NCBI RefSeq assembly: GCF_016920785.2
Contig: NW_024609857.1
Location: forward strand, 129,263,094-129,327,093
Direction: 5' to 3'
Source: Ixodes scapularis
Taxonomy: Eukaryota; Arthropoda; Arachnida; Ixodida; Ixodidae
DNA length: 64,000 nt
Shown one piece after another: positions 11,435-23,365 of this stretch. The position numbers and the translations under genes are program-made. How positions within the stretch are numbered: the stretch's first letter is position 1; each line of letters opens with the position of its first letter. The notes below the pieces were generated by a model. The model was not told the origin of the DNA. It did not search any database and worked only from the letters and a program-made list of their open reading frames with translations.

Positions 11435-14086
11435 ATATGTCCTGGACGGCATTTACTCCGACAGGAACATCGTGAAAGAATGTGACCTGTCCTCAGTTCA
11501 CGCGCCTGGAACAACCCTCTCGTTTTCTGTGCACGAATGCATCAACAGGTTTTGCTGGTCCCAGAACAAAGCAGTCTGTCGTGAATTACGGCTGCGAGCG
11601 CACGAAGAAAGCCCACGGTCTGGAGCCTTCTCCTCCGCGGCGCTGGCATCACGGAACTTCTATACCGCTCGCGCGTTTAGCCAACGGATCCCGGTTTATT
11701 ATCTTTGAGTGCCGTGTTAGGAATTTCCTTTCTTATTGATGCAAGTAGCGGCTCGTCTGCGCTATAATTTTCCAACTTGACAGTTGCATATTGTGTTGAC
11801 ACAATGTGGCATCTGCTGCTTCTGCGCCGTAAAACCAATGAGGGGTTCGTGGTAGGGCAAATTACAAGTACATTCACCTACGCTTCGGTGGCCTTCAACT
11901 CTCGGATGACTGAATATGCAACGAAATGGAATGTCTCTTGTCTCAGGCAGTACGGACATCCATCTAAAAAAAAAAGCATCTTGAAAACAAAATTCCATTC
12001 CTTTTTTATTTTATTTTTTATTTCGAGTTTTAGGAATCCCACATTGGCCCCATCTACGATGCTACTGGCTCCTGGAGTCCGAAGTCCGGACTCCATGTCG
12101 GCTATGAACATCACGTGATACAACGTTTTGTTGACCTGAGCTGTCCTCGGAGGTCATAGCCGCCACGACCTCTTTCCGGATACTTCGGGCGAAGCGCTCA
12201 GCATAGGTGAGCGGTTCCCCGAACACAGCAAAATACCTTGACTTCGCGGTTTCTTCTCGGGGATTGACGTCGTATGAATTCCCGCCTGTCCTCAATGCAA
12301 CGAGAATGACGTCGAGCTTAATTCTCTCCGAAAGCGAGGCGTACGGAACGCGGAGCCGTGAGCTATTATACTCCGTTTCACCCTTAAGCTGATAATGCGG
12401 TTGTAGCTACACGCGCTCGCCTGGCCAATAAATCGTCTCCCTTTCAGCACCTGGTCCCGCTCTTTCTTCGCGTGGGTATGGGGCGCGGACCTCGATCAGA
12501 CGGCGTTAAGATAGACGCAGAATCGGTCCAACAAGCAAGCAGCATCCGCCACACTGTCAGCTCAGAAAGGTGACTGCGCTCAAAGTGTGTCGTTGCGAAT
12601 TCATCGAATCCGCCGGCGGTCGGCACGCGCAAGCAGTCGCCGGTGCGGCGGCCTTCGCTGACCTTTCCTCGGCCGGGAAGTCCAACTGGCCGCGGATCTG
12701 CGTAATTCCTGGCCGGCCTCATGTTTGTTCGCTGCTATACTCTATACCCTTCGCGATAATTTCAATTATCATACCATTCACCCTTCATTTCTTTCTCGTT
12801 ATCTTTCTCCCCGCCCGCCTCCGGTCGGCGAAGAACAACAAGCAAAATGCGCACATGCTCGTTTTTGTCGTTTGTTTTTTCTTGCGCGCAGGGGATCCAT
12901 TTGCGCTTTTTCGGAGAGAACAACTTATACGACTTTTCCTGCAACCATTACCTCCTCCTTTTTCTTTTCCTTTTGTGGCCGCCTACATCGTGAAACGGAA
13001 AGTAGAGAGAAAAAGAAACAACAGAGGGAAGCAAACGATTGAAACTATGACGAAACGACAGAGAATGAAGGGATACCCGACACCCTCGTTTGGACTTGCG
13101 CTGGAAGCGAGAGGCGATCAGCAACAACAACAAAAAAATTGTTGAGCCCATTCATTTCAGGTGAAGATGGAGGACCAGTGAAGCTGTTATCTTGACGACA
13201 ACTTTACGACAATTATACGCTATTTATACGATTTACAAATGATTGCAATCAAGACACGTAAAAGACTTCGTTGTTTAATTGTCTTTATTGAATTTTTAGT
13301 GACTAAAGTAGTCATTGCCTTATGGTCACTGTGGTAAACCGCCATTGGTTGTATTTTGAGTTCGGATACGTTATTGATAAACGGGAGGTCAATACACCTT
13401 TTGTTGTTGGTCGTTAGAATACGACCATTTTAGGTTTTACAGCGACTCGGGCTCTTCATCGGCGATGCTCATAAAGAACCCAAGTCCCTTTATCAGCATG
13501 GCGGAAGCGAAAGAAGAGAAAGTTAGATCGGCGAGTTCTGCCCTCAGCCTCGTCACAGCGCACTCTTAGCTGAGATAAGTCGGTGACCGTAGATGATAAG
13601 AAGGCATCAGGACCTCACTATCTAATAATTCCAAGGAAGGCTGAGTCAGTCGGTTTGCCCCTCTTTTTATTTATACTTGCTACGACCCATCGGAACGAAG
13701 GAGCGCCGTTTAAACGGGAGTGTTTTTGTTAACATCCATGGACGCATTTTTTTCCAGATCCTTGCACATAACAGGGGGCTTCGCTGTAAAACGCTATGGT
13801 TTAAATAAAGCGACAGTGTCAGTTTGGTTACGGCTATCGTGCTCATATTCCTCCTTATTAATTTTTCTTGAAGCTGAGCTTCATCAACCAGTGAAAAAGA
13901 AACGTCCGTGAGCAGGAGCTATTTCACAACTTGTGTAGTGTTAGGGGGGGCTCAGGCAAGACTGGTGGCGTAGCTCTCCAAACTTCATATGAAACAGTAT
14001 CCACGTGTTATTCAAAAAGTTCGCGCTGCTGCCCATGCCTCCTAAAAATATCAATAATAAAATTAATAAAAAAAAACTACGCAGTT
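11435..14086. other. Stretch without recognisable gene
   Basis: Non-coding as far as I can tell. A short palindrome GGAGTCCGAAGTCCGGACTCC-like structure lies near 12073-12094. The 191-codon frame at 12570-13145 has biased low-complexity content, a competing frame on the same strand and no known domain. Confidence 0.4.
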
Positions 14087-14255
14087 TTAAGGCTTAACAC
14101 CATGGAGCGATTTTGCTGCGAACAAGCGACGAATTTTGCCCGGTGGCGTTCTCCGGGCGCGGGGCTGCTGCACCGCGCAAAGAAGCGAACGTGCCGACGG
14201 ACGAAATTCGTCAGTTCCCCGCATATTAGCTTAATTGAGTCCAGAGTTTAGAGGG
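14087..14255. mobile_element. Palindromic MITE family C, copy 1
   Basis: The left part (TTAAGGCTTAACACCATGG, GACGAATTTTGCCCGG) pairs with the right part (GACGAAATTCGTCAG, TTGAGTCCAGAGTTTAG). A second member lies at 16474-16644. The two copies are diverged. Non-coding. Confidence 0.7.
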
Positions 14256-14324
14256 ACTGTGTCTATTTATGTGACACTAAAAACTTTTACACCCTTATGG
14301 CTGTGAAAATGCTGATTCAGAGAC

Positions 14325-14835
14325 TTAAAGGGAAACTGAAGCGGTTCTGTATTTGACAAAAACAACACTTGAATCGTTTTCATTTGGCCTCCAGGATCAC
14401 GAATATCTTAATTATTTTCAATTAGGCGCAGTTGGCTGCAGAAAATATTTTTTTTTTTAAAGTACCCGAAGCGTGACCTCATAGACAGAGTTTTCGAAAT
14501 TTTCGCTCTCGCGCGTCTTCAGCGCTTATCGGAACTATCTACGCGCACTCCTGCTGTTCTGGAAAAAAGATCAGAAAAAGACGTCACGACTCCTGTAAGT
14601 GCGAGGGAATATACCTGGCAAAGCTTGCGATGACATGCGCTGTCCACACGAGCGATACGCGCCTGGCGGCCGAAATATCTGCGCATGACGTAACGACTGG
14701 TAGGAGGGATTGTGTGTTTTCTCGCGTTTAGTTACATCTCAGGGGAAAACGAACGTAATATTCAGATTTACGGGATAAAAATACTCTATAATTCACCTCT
14801 AACTCGTTTTCTTCAAGAACCTCTTTGGCTTCCTT
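14325..14835 (+). repeat. Dispersed repeat family D, copy 1
   Basis: Matches 57397-58190 in the same orientation. Shared blocks include AAACTGAAGCGGTT, GGATCACGAATAT, GGCTGCAGAA, TATACCTGGCAA, CACACGAGCGA, GGGGAAAACGAACGT and TACTCTA. This copy lacks the 246-bp insertion found in the other copy, so it serves as an empty-site reference. No coding content seen. Confidence 0.85.
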
Positions 14836-15076
14836 TTAAACCCGTGTCTACAGCCTTTCAACACCCTTATTTTGTGTAATACATTTTTTTTTGGTCTTAA
14901 GATGGATTGATATTGCACGGAGCACCCGTCATGTTTAAAGGGCGTAAAAAGGTGTTCGCCGCGCTGAGGCCCGCTTCAAACAGCTTTAGCGGTGGTTGCC
15001 TTAGCGACTCTGTGGAATAATGTTTGCCTGTATCAATAATTTTTATTTGGGTATACATTTCTTGGACTGAAGTATA

Positions 15077-16327
15077 TGAGGGGGCTCTGAAAGTAATGCT
15101 TGCCTTTTATTTCAATAGAAGCTACAACGGATACAAACGCCGCGACATTTCTTTATAGTGCGCATTAACAGCAATAACACCCTAATTTTCGACATAGTCC
15201 CCGTCATTGGCTACTCATTTTCGGCAGCAATGCAAAAGAGCCGCGTCGGCAGAAGTCTGTACCAACGGAGGTGACCCACTGCTTCCCAGCGCACAGGACG
15301 GCATCGTTGAGAAGAAATTGTTCCCCACGCAGTCGATCTTTCATCATCCCGAAAAGATAGAAGTCAGTAAGTGACAAATCCGCACTGTACGATGAGGGCG
15401 GTAGCACAGTCCAGCCAAGATTGGTAATGTGCTGCATGGTCTTCAAATTGGTGTGGTGTCTTGCGTTATCGTGTTGCAAGAGAAAAGTATCCTTCTCCTC
15501 TGGCGTGACTCGAAATTCGGGCCTTTAGCTTAGTTAGGGTTGAGACGTGGCGTTAAGAGTTAACTGTCTCTCCAGGTTCAAAAAAACCCAGAAAGATCAT
15601 CCTTGTCCCAAAAAGAGTGCACATCGCCTTAACCGCTTAGGACGCCTTTAACTTTATTCTGCGATGTCACGCTCACATGTTGCCATTGAATGAACTGCCG
15701 TTTAGGCTCAAGGTCGTGGGGGTGACACCACGTCTCGTCACCGGTAACGATGCTATCCAGGAAACTGTCACCTTTTGCCTGCTATTGGTTCAGTAGGTCC
15801 TGGGACACTTGTACACCGTGTTCTTTTTATGTGTGTATTCGGGGGACCCACATGGCGCAGGCAATATTGTAACGTTTTCAACATTTTTTCCGACGTATTG
15901 AAGCCGTAGTGCCATACAGAGTTCGCTGTTTGCATTCCGCCGATTGATGCCCGATCAGGTCGAGACGCTCTTCATTTTGCGACAGCTGTGCATGGCCATC
16001 CAGAACGCCTTTACATTATGGTTCCCCCTAAAGCACCCATGGCCTCACAGCGCGTATATCCACTGGTTGATTCCAGTAAGCGCTGGTGAATGTTAATGGA
16101 TGCAATATTTTCCGCGTGCAGGAATTCACTTACGCACATCTGCCTTACACGCACGCCAATGTCAGGTGCCACTTTGAAAGACCTCCCCTGCGCTGCAATC
16201 TGTCGCACGTAAACTAGATTTACGAAATGTCGGTGAAAAGATTCAAACACTACTGCCATACTACCAACATCTACCTGTGGTGTCTTGAACCAGCATAACA
16301 AAATAGCAGGCGTTACTATCGGAGCAG
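15077..16327 (-). mobile_element. Mariner transposon, degenerate
   Basis: A Tc1/mariner-superfamily DNA transposon of about 1.25 kb, the normal mariner size. The terminal inverted repeats are approximate: GGCTCTGAAAGTAATGCTTGC at 15083-15103, matched inverted at about 16305-16325 (complement GCTCCGATAGTAACGCCTGC). The left end follows a TA. Transposase remnants run right to left between the ends. Confidence 0.88.
15204..16160 (-). pseudogene. Mariner transposase, broken
   Basis: Cut-and-paste DDD transposase, now non-functional. Read on the minus strand: an N-terminal helix-turn-helix remnant (EFLHAENIA, IHQRLLE) near 16075-16160; then SFLDSIVTGDETWCHPHD near 15719-15775, with the first catalytic Asp of GDE; then QHDNARHHT near 15450-15480, with the second catalytic Asp; then WTVLPPSSYSADLS and TDFYLFGMMKDRLRG towards 15300, with the third Asp region. 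The pieces lie in different frames and are separated by stops. A normal mariner transposase is about 345 residues. Family assignment is secure; subfamily is not assigned. Confidence 0.88.
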
Positions 16328-16473
16328 TGCGTTAAATGTGGCCGGGAACAAAGCAAGATACTCAGAACCTTTGTACGATGTGCTTTTATAAAACTCCTGT
16401 TATTACCATAAAGTGAAAAACTGTGGTCACAAGCATCGGGGTTGAGGTTAGTCACTTTCTACATATGCATCAT

Positions 16474-16644
16474 ATAAAGGCTCAACTCCATGGAGCGACT
16501 ATGTGGCAAAAAACTGACAAACTTCGCCGGCGGCGCGTTCGCTTTGAGCGCGGTGCAACAGTCACTCTTCTGACCACACGCTCAGAGTGAACTCCGTCGG
16601 GCGAAATTCGTCGTTTTTTTCGCTTCATGGAGTCCAGACTTAAG
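16474..16644. mobile_element. Palindromic MITE family C, copy 2
   Basis: The left arm (AAAGGCTCAACTCCATGGAG, CAAACTTCGCCGGCG) pairs with the right arm (CGGGCGAAATTCGTCG, CTTCATGGAGTCCAGACTTA). Same family as 14087-14255. Non-coding. Confidence 0.72.
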
Positions 16645-16669
16645 GCGACACACTACTCCCACCGATTTA

Positions 16670-17300
16670 TTGGCGGGCGGATTCCCTGGTTGTAGAAGTC
16701 CTGATTTTGACTCCTGAGGGAGTGTTCCCTCGACATCCACCTCGTCACCGTCCTCGAAACACTTGTAACGGAGTGTGTTTTTAACGAGAGGATGAATGCA
16801 GAAGTCACTGGGTCCCAGGGCGGGTGAATAAGGGGGCAGAGACCGAAATTTCGTCGCTTAAAACAGCCGCATGCGTTACCAGTGCGTTGTGGTGGAGCAA
16901 ACGTGCTCCCTTGGCCAGCTTCCCGCGATGCCTGACGGCCTCTCGTACTCTAGTAGGAGGTCCCTGTAACATTTCCCTCTGGTTGCGGTGACCCTTACTG
17001 GCCTAATCAGTCAGGAGTACACCATTGCGGTCCCCCCCCCCCAAAAAAAAAAAAAAAAAAACAAGAAAAGAAAAAAAAAAAACGCTAATCATCACCCTCA
17101 TCGATGAAGACTCCGCCCTCACCTTTTTGTTGGCGGTATTAATACGGTTGCTTCCACCGTTTGCTTTAGTTTTTCGTATTTGGAGCGTAATAGTATACCA
17201 AACACTCATCCATAGTTATCAGACGATCAAAGAAGTCGTTGGAGTTGGAGTCTGGCAGAGCTGCAGCATCTCTGTCGCAGATTCCTTTCAGCGATGTTTT
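16670..17300 (-). pseudogene. Second mariner-like transposase, broken
   Basis: Minus-strand translation gives NDFFDRLITMDECL and VYYYAPNTKN near 17180-17245, the block around the first catalytic Asp of mariner transposases. About 315 bp further on comes LLHHNALVTHA near 16880-16910, matching the second catalytic block (normally HHDNAP) but with the Asp missing. Stops, frame changes and an internal C/A-rich tract (17032-17083) interrupt it. It differs from the mariner at 15077-16327 and its ends were not located. It can only be a relic. Confidence 0.65.
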
Positions 17301-19035
17301 TGCATGGTCATGAGCAGTCGCGGAACACAACGGGCAGGGTCATTCATCGTGTGCTTATTATCGGACCTCAAGAAATCATCGGGCATTATAAAAATGTTTG
17401 TGACATACCGAGACTGCAGAAACGTGGGTTTGTCCCGCAACACAAACTGGGTCGATGTGGTTTTGCTTTTCCGCCAATAACACTAACTTTACGAACGCTC
17501 CTCTTAGTCGCGTTGATGATCATCTGTGAAGGAGTGCCTTTGAATTGTATACAGTATGCAAGGCGGTGGAGCAGTCAACAGGTTCATGATTACCATCTCA
17601 TGCGTGATACTTTGCGTCCGCGTCCGCGTTTGCCTTTTCCTGTTCATGTGATAACTACATGCGGCGCTTGTTGCTTGTAAACTGGTTCACAACACAATCA
17701 TTGCTAAGGGTAAGGATGGTAGTTGGGCTAGTTGGTTGCTCATCATGGTGTAATACGCCAAAAAACACGGACGTAAACGAAGGAAGAACCAATGACGCTG
17801 GTATCTGAGGGTGGTGCGTTTTAGACCATATCTTTGTGTTCTGCCAAGTGTGCCGGTTTTAATATGCTTAAATGCACAATCCAAATAAACTATTCAGTTG
17901 AAAGTTACTCCCCGTCCTGTCCAGTTCTTCCTTCTTTTACGTCTCTGTTTCTTGGCGTGTTACACTATCCTAAGGGCGTTTCTGTAGCACCCCTAGTGGT
18001 GTTACAGCAACAGCCTTAAGCCGTGGTCAGATTGCTAATACATTATACAAAATAAAGTCTGCAGACAGTGTCTGAGCTGTGTTTGTTTCTTGTATGACGG
18101 TCCTGTCAGATTCACCATACGAGAACGGTCTTTAGAAATCTTCGAAGTTCGAAAAAAACATGCGCTACGAACTTTCCTGAGACATGTCCTCTGACACTCC
18201 TCTCATTACGTATGCAGCGAGCATCGCGTCTCTTGTCTGATGTTTGAGCAGTGTGAACGCGGCTTTAGGATGCACCCTTAAAATAGGCAACACCCCGAGG
18301 GTATGACACCCTTAGGGGTGTAAACGTTTTAGCCTGTATAGTAACCGATTCACATCCATACGTCACCGCACTCGTCGTGTACTTCGCAAAGAAAACGAAC
18401 CAGCATTACGCGAGTACTTGATAATGAAACTGCGATTAAATAATTGACCCGTCTCACCATGCGAACGGGAATCGGAAGGTCATCGTGAAAGTAATTAATC
18501 TACACGTTAGTTAGTCTCTGCATTCCACCCACTGCAGGTCGACGTCGTCGTCGCACTCTTGCGTTGTGGCGCACCCGATGACGCTGGGCTCATGCACGCG
18601 CAGCCATAGTGTTCTCCCCGCAGCAGCTGGAGGTACAAAGTCTTCCTTCGGTGGAGGAAAAAAAAAGAATCATTATGCACGTTGAATCGTCCTTCACCCG
18701 AACCTCCTAAGTGGCGTCTATTCAAACACCTTCGTTGCCGACCAAGAGTGTTAAGATAACGAGCTAATGTTCGGCTACTCGACTCCGGATGAAAAGAGAA
18801 AAAGAGCGCGCGTTCATTCCCGACCGCAAACGTTCGGGATCAAAGGCCGGTTTGCATAGGCAGCGCTGCGCTGAATCAGGACTGATTGAGCACCCCCTCA
18901 GCGCCATTGGCGACGAGATGTGTCGGCGGAGCCCTCTCATGGTTTCTATCCGTGTCGTCCCGACTATATACACTCCATTTCACATTAAGTCCGACCGCAA
19001 ACGACGCTACAATTTGATAGAGTCAATCAATCAGC
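17301..19035. other. Stretch with one dispersed repeat fragment and a small hairpin
   Basis: About 17715-17790 (GTTGGGCTAGTTGGTT) resembles 25403-25480, so it is a fragment of a dispersed repeat. A compact hairpin lies at 18290-18321 (ACACCCC pairing with GGGGTGT, and AGGGT with ACCCT). The rest shows only chance frames. Confidence 0.45.
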
Positions 19036-19211
19036 GCCAAAAGTGCACCGTCATGGCGCTTGTCTTCTTTGCGCGCCCTCTATCACCTGCTAAGCCAATC
19101 ACGCAGAGGGGAAAAAAGCGCAAGATCACGCCGGATTCACTCTGCGTGGTTGGTTTAGCCCGTGATAGCGAACGCGCAAAGAGGATCAGTGCCGTGACGA
19201 AACACTTTTGG
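19036..19211. mobile_element. Palindromic MITE
   Basis: The left arm (CCAAAAGTG, CTTTGCGCGC, CTATCAC, CACGCAGAG) pairs with the right arm (CTCTGCGTGGTTGGTTTAG, GTGATAGCGAACGCGCAAAG, CACTTTTGG). Conceptual translations of opposite strands resemble each other for this reason. Non-coding. Confidence 0.78.
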
Positions 19212-19546
19212 TTGACGCAATGGGATCGTCGCGTCGGCTGCGGTGGGACTTGATGTGAAACAGTCTGGAGACCCTTTTCATGGCAAACGCCACCATGCGG
19301 TGCTCCAGTCCTTGACGTCCCAGAGAACTTCCGGTTCATAAAAAGAATGAACAAAGCCCACCTTATCACCGCGGCTTGAAATGTCGATGAAACGTTGACC
19401 ACCAATTCTCCAGGTGAACGCCAAAAGAACGAAGAAGCGCGAGATCTGTTAAAATGTTTTGAACATTCTCGTAAACCAACTTGCCTCCGCCAAGACGTTA
19501 AACTCTGCAGCCGAAGGCCCTTGTTAAATCTCCAGCTTGATTTTCC

Positions 19547-19580
19547 GTGTAGCATTTATGCTTATACATAAATGCTACAC
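19547..19580. other. Perfect 14-bp hairpin
   Basis: GTGTAGCATTTATG (19547-19560), a 6-base loop CTTATA, then its exact complement (19567-19580). It lies just upstream of a LINE 3' tail. Function unknown. Confidence 0.85.
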
Positions 19581-19589
19581 ACACTTTAT

Positions 19590-19923
19590 ACGAACTATGG
19601 CTCTCAGATGCTTCAATGTACTCTTGCAAATTTGTTAAATACTTTTTGCAGTAGTAATGTTTCCCTTGAAAATTTGACTTTCAAAGACTTGCGTGGATAT
19701 TTTTGTACATGATGCATTCTTTTCATAAAACGTTATTTGTTTTGTTTTGTTTTTCTGTTAACAATACCTTCAGCTGCTACTTGATGTGATTTTCATCTTT
19801 GTTTCTCGATGCTTGCCGTTGACCACTGTAAGGGGACCGAGGACCAGTCAAGCTGCATATCGCAGCTTTTTTCCTCGGGCCCCACCGTCAAGATTGATGG
19901 AAATAAATATATTATTATTATTC

Positions 19924-19956
<33 letters not shown>
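19590..19956 (+). mobile_element. 3' end of a LINE with (ATT)n tail
   Basis: A non-coding stretch ending in a stem-like segment (AAGCTGCATATCGCAGCTT near 19849-19867), GGAAATAAATA and then an (ATT)n run at about 19910-19955. This is the usual 3' architecture of CR1-like LINEs. No reverse transcriptase remains upstream, so only the tail is present. The next LINE begins directly at the end of the microsatellite. Confidence 0.6.
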
Positions 19957-21903
19957 TAAGCAGACGCAGACCTAACCATCAATGGCTCAGCTCTTATATT
20001 CTTAAACTAATTAAAGAAAAGGACCTTCTTTGGAAACGATGCCGGAGGTCTCCTAATAACAATGATTTGCGTAATGAGTTTCGACAAGTTAGAAATAAGG
20101 TAAACGCAGTAATTCGCTCTGCAAAGCGAAGATATTTCATATCAAAATTTGAGGAATCAAGGTTTAGCTCGGCTAAGACATGGTCGCTGATTAATCAATT
20201 TCGAGGTACTAGTGCTGAGCGCTCCATTGATGACGCCCTTGAAAGAAATTTTGGTTCACTCACATCCTCACTAGCCGACGATTTCAACAACTTCTTTGCT
20301 AAATTTTCTGGCGTGTGTAGAGACCCAGTTGATAACTCGTGCACATTGAGTGGTGCGTCTTTAAAGTCAGCTTTCCTTCCCTCTTTAAATGAGATTGATC
20401 TCCATTCTATGCTGTTTAGTTTTAAAGCAAGCAAGTCCCCTGGTGCTGATGGCATTCGCGCATATGATCTGCAGAGAAATTTCACACGAATTAAGGATGT
20501 TCTTCTAGTCATGCTTAATAGCTTTATTACTTTTGCCAACATACCTGATGGCCTAAAGGTTGCCATCGTTAGACCCCTCTTCAAAGGAGGCGCCCGATCG
20601 AAAATCGAGAATTATCGCCCTATTTCTTTATTATCAATTTTAGGCCAAATTATCGAGAAACACCTTTCAGTCGATGTATAGATTTTTGGATACAAATGAA
20701 ATCTTCTCACCCACTCAGTACGGTTTCATTGCTGGAAAAGGCACGCAGCCAGCCCTTGACGATTTTTCTGATAACTTATATTCCACATTTGAAAATAATA
20801 TGTTCGCATGCGCGCTTTTTCTTGACGTGTCTAAGGCCTTTGACGCTGTCAACCACCAACTGCTCCTAAGGAAATTACATCGCCTGGGTTTTCGTGGACC
20901 TTTTTATTCCTTACTAGAAAACTTCCTTTCTCACCGTTCTCAACTGGTGTCAATCGGTGGCTTTAAGAGTTCTCTTCTTTCTCTTAAGGCGGGGGTGCCT
21001 CAAGGTTCAGTGTTATCACCTCTACTTTTCAACATTTTTGTTAATGACATGGCTAGTGTCGTCAGTGGATGCACGCTCCACCAATACGCCGACGATACCC
21101 TTCTTGTGTCGCGTCATATTAATTTCCATGACTCTTTCAAAACACTTGAAGAGAATGCTACCCATATAATGGACTGGTTTGCTGAAAACATGATGGACAT
21201 TAATAAGTCTAAAACAAAGCTAGTTTATTTTCGTAATCCTCTCAAAAGCCACCCTACTAATGTAAAGTTTATTCTTCACCGATCTAAATGTGATCCATGT
21301 ACATGTATACCTATTGAGTCGGTTAATCATGTTAAATACTTAGGTGTTTATTTTGATTTTGATATGTCGTGGAACACACATATTTCATACTTATGTAGCA
21401 AAATACGAGCTGTATCTTGCATGCTTTACAACACTAAAGTCTTTATACCAGTTGGTGTAAGGCTGTTGATAGCTCACGCACTTGCTTACAGTGTCATTCG
21501 GTACGGCGTAACCGTTTTTGGAAATTGTTCTGGTCGCTTGCAAACCAAAGTTGATACCTTACTGAGAGGAATACTCAGTAGCGTTGCATATAATACACCT
21601 TTGTCAACAACTGGGGATATTTTCAAAGCTCTCCAATTGCCAAACCTCCGTTCACTGTATATTCAAACTGTTATATTACGCAACTTTTGGAATAAGGATT
21701 TCAAAACACCATCACTTCCGTCTCGCTCATTGCGATGCACCCCTCGTTTCAAGGTGCCACGTTGTGGGACCCGTTATGGTAAATGCACGCGCGATTATTA
21801 TGTTCCGAGTTTATTCAACGCTCTGCCGGACTCAATCCTGGACATCACCTCACTGAAAGCATTGAAGAAGGAACTGAAATGTGTTGACTTGGATAGTACT
21901 TAG
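19957..21903 (+). pseudogene. CR1-like reverse transcriptase, one frameshift
   Basis: Reverse transcriptase for target-primed LINE replication. The first frame (to 20681) carries the pre-RT linker and RT blocks KASKSPGADGI and NYRPISLLS (near 20611). A +1 frame change near 20665-20680 leads into the second frame (from 20674). That frame carries LDVSKAFDAVNH (near 20823), GVPQGSVLSPLLFN (20994-21035) and the catalytic YADD at 21085-21096, followed by the thumb and C-terminal region (VKYLGVYFD, GTRYGKC). Apart from that single break and the missing 5' part, it reads open for about 640 codons, so decay is slight. Confidence 0.93.
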
Positions 21904-22012
21904 TGCAAGCCAAGTACCAGTGTGTGCATAGTGAATTTGCAGGGCTATTATTTTTTTCTCTTGCCCCTTCTTCTTCAATGATTCTGATGACATTTCTATG
22001 TCTCCTGGCATT
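19957..22012 (+). mobile_element. CR1-like LINE, 5'-truncated
   Basis: A non-LTR retrotransposon copy starting in the linker between endonuclease and reverse transcriptase, so the endonuclease is missing. The coding part ends at 21903; roughly 110 bp of 3' UTR follow before a second LINE begins. It starts immediately after an (ATT)n tail and has no (ATT)n tail of its own. Clade (CR1 versus L2 or Jockey) is judged from motif style only. Confidence 0.85.
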
Positions 22013-22620
22013 TTTTTTTACACTCACTGCTCCTGTATGCCTCTTGAATATGTAAACACAACAAAGTACTTAGGCATTTTCTTTGATAGCGATTTATTGT
22101 GGAATTCACACCTCAGCTACATAGCCAAAAAGTTAAGGAGTGTATCTTGTATGTTATATACTACAAAAATGTTTTTACCGCTGTCTGTCCGAAAAATGAT
22201 AGTCAATGCCTTAGCCTACGGCCTGTTGCGTTACGGAATTACTATATATGCGAATCGTTCCATGCTCTGGTATCACAAAATAGATAGCATCTTAAAAAGT
22301 ATTTTAAAAAGCGTAGCGTACACCTCTTTTGATCTGCCAAGTAAAGAGTTGTTTTCTTCGTTGTGTCTCCAGCGTTTTTCAGCACTTTATAAAAGATGTG
22401 TAATTGACAAACACTATTGGCACAGCCCTTCCAAACGCTCCGTGTTCTGCAGCGGAACTTAAGGGAAAGTGAACGATTTTTCATTCCTCGTGTATACACA
22501 AAATATGGAAAACGTATGCGCTCCTTCTATGTCCCTGAACTTTTCGATACATTGTCAGAGTCATTCTTGGAACACAGGTCAAAGCGTCAGTTGAAAAAAC
22601 AACTAAAAACAATTTGCTAA
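22013..22620 (+). pseudogene. CR1-like reverse transcriptase C-terminus, frameshifted
   Basis: Conceptual residues (TKYLGIFFDSDLLWNSHLSY, VSCMLYTTKMFLP, ALAYGLLRYGI) align with the same region of the upstream LINE (VKYLGVYFDFDMSWNTHISY, VSCMLYNTKVFIP, ALAYSVIRYGV). A frame change near 22415-22460 links this to the last segment (KYGKRMRSFYVPELFDTL), matching GKCTRDYYVPSLFNAL of the other copy. The catalytic part is absent. Confidence 0.9.
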
Positions 22621-23019
22621 ATATCCTGCTTCTGAACATGTCCTTTTTGTGCATCTCGTGTTTTTTTTCTTTTTTTTTGCTTTCACACTTCCCAGTTCTT
22701 GAATAGAAGAGTTTTTGGGGTCAAAGAGTGTATTCCGTGGCCATCCGTTCTTAATCCCCTTTGGTGTATTTATTGTGGTGTATGATTACATGTCAGTAAT
22801 TTTTTTTAAGAGTTATTTATGCATAGTTCTTGGAATTGTTCTTTTTTAAGTGTTTTGTTTGTTTTTTGTAATCAAGCGTCAGAATTTGATTTTCTTCACG
22901 CCGCTGCTGGGTCCAGTCGTACAAGCCTCTTTTGGCTTTCGACGGACCCGCATTCTTGTATGTTGTTATGAAATACGTGAAATAAAAAAAATTATTATTA
23001 TTATTATTATTATTATTTA
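22013..23019 (+). mobile_element. Second CR1-like LINE, strongly 5'-truncated, (ATT)n tail
   Basis: Starts within the C-terminal part of a reverse transcriptase ORF. It runs through a stop at 22620 and a 3' UTR with an inverted segment (GGGTCC ... GGACCC, about 22909-22949). It ends in AATAAA-like sequence and an (ATT)n tail at about 22988-23018. Related to, but clearly a different family from, the copy just upstream. Confidence 0.85.
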
Positions 23020-23239
23020 TGCTTTCTAGCACTGCTGACGTGAGCAAGCACGACAGGCTTGCCAAGGCAGGAGCGACCGGAAGTCGCTTGGGACGCAAGC
23101 GGCAGTTGATGCTTGTAAACAGCTAAAGGGTCGTATAGAGTCACAAAATAAGCTGCAGTAAATGCACTCCGCCATCTTGGTACTTACAATTATTGTGACC
23201 AGTTATCCGAAAACTGTTCCTGAAATAATAAGAAGCGAT

Positions 23240-23241
<2 letters not shown>

Positions 23242-23269
<28 letters not shown>
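23242..23269. repeat. Poly(C) tract, 28 bases
   Basis: An uninterrupted run of 28 C. Such runs are unstable and prone to sequencing and assembly length error. Confidence 0.95.
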
Positions 23270-23270
<1 letters not shown>

Positions 23271-23365
23271 CACAAATCGTTAAAGCTCTCCACGACCGAG
23301 AAAGACGACATCGTCTGAGCGTCATGGCAGACTCTGATATTTCTGTTTTCGCTAAATATTACTTA

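Noticed and set aside
12570..13145. 191-codon open frame
   Set aside because: Low-complexity composition, a competing frame on the same strand, ends in a CAA-repeat Gln run; no family resemblance.
19031..19555. 174-codon minus-strand frame
   Set aside because: Runs through a palindromic MITE and has no recognisable domain; opposite-strand similarity is due to the palindrome.
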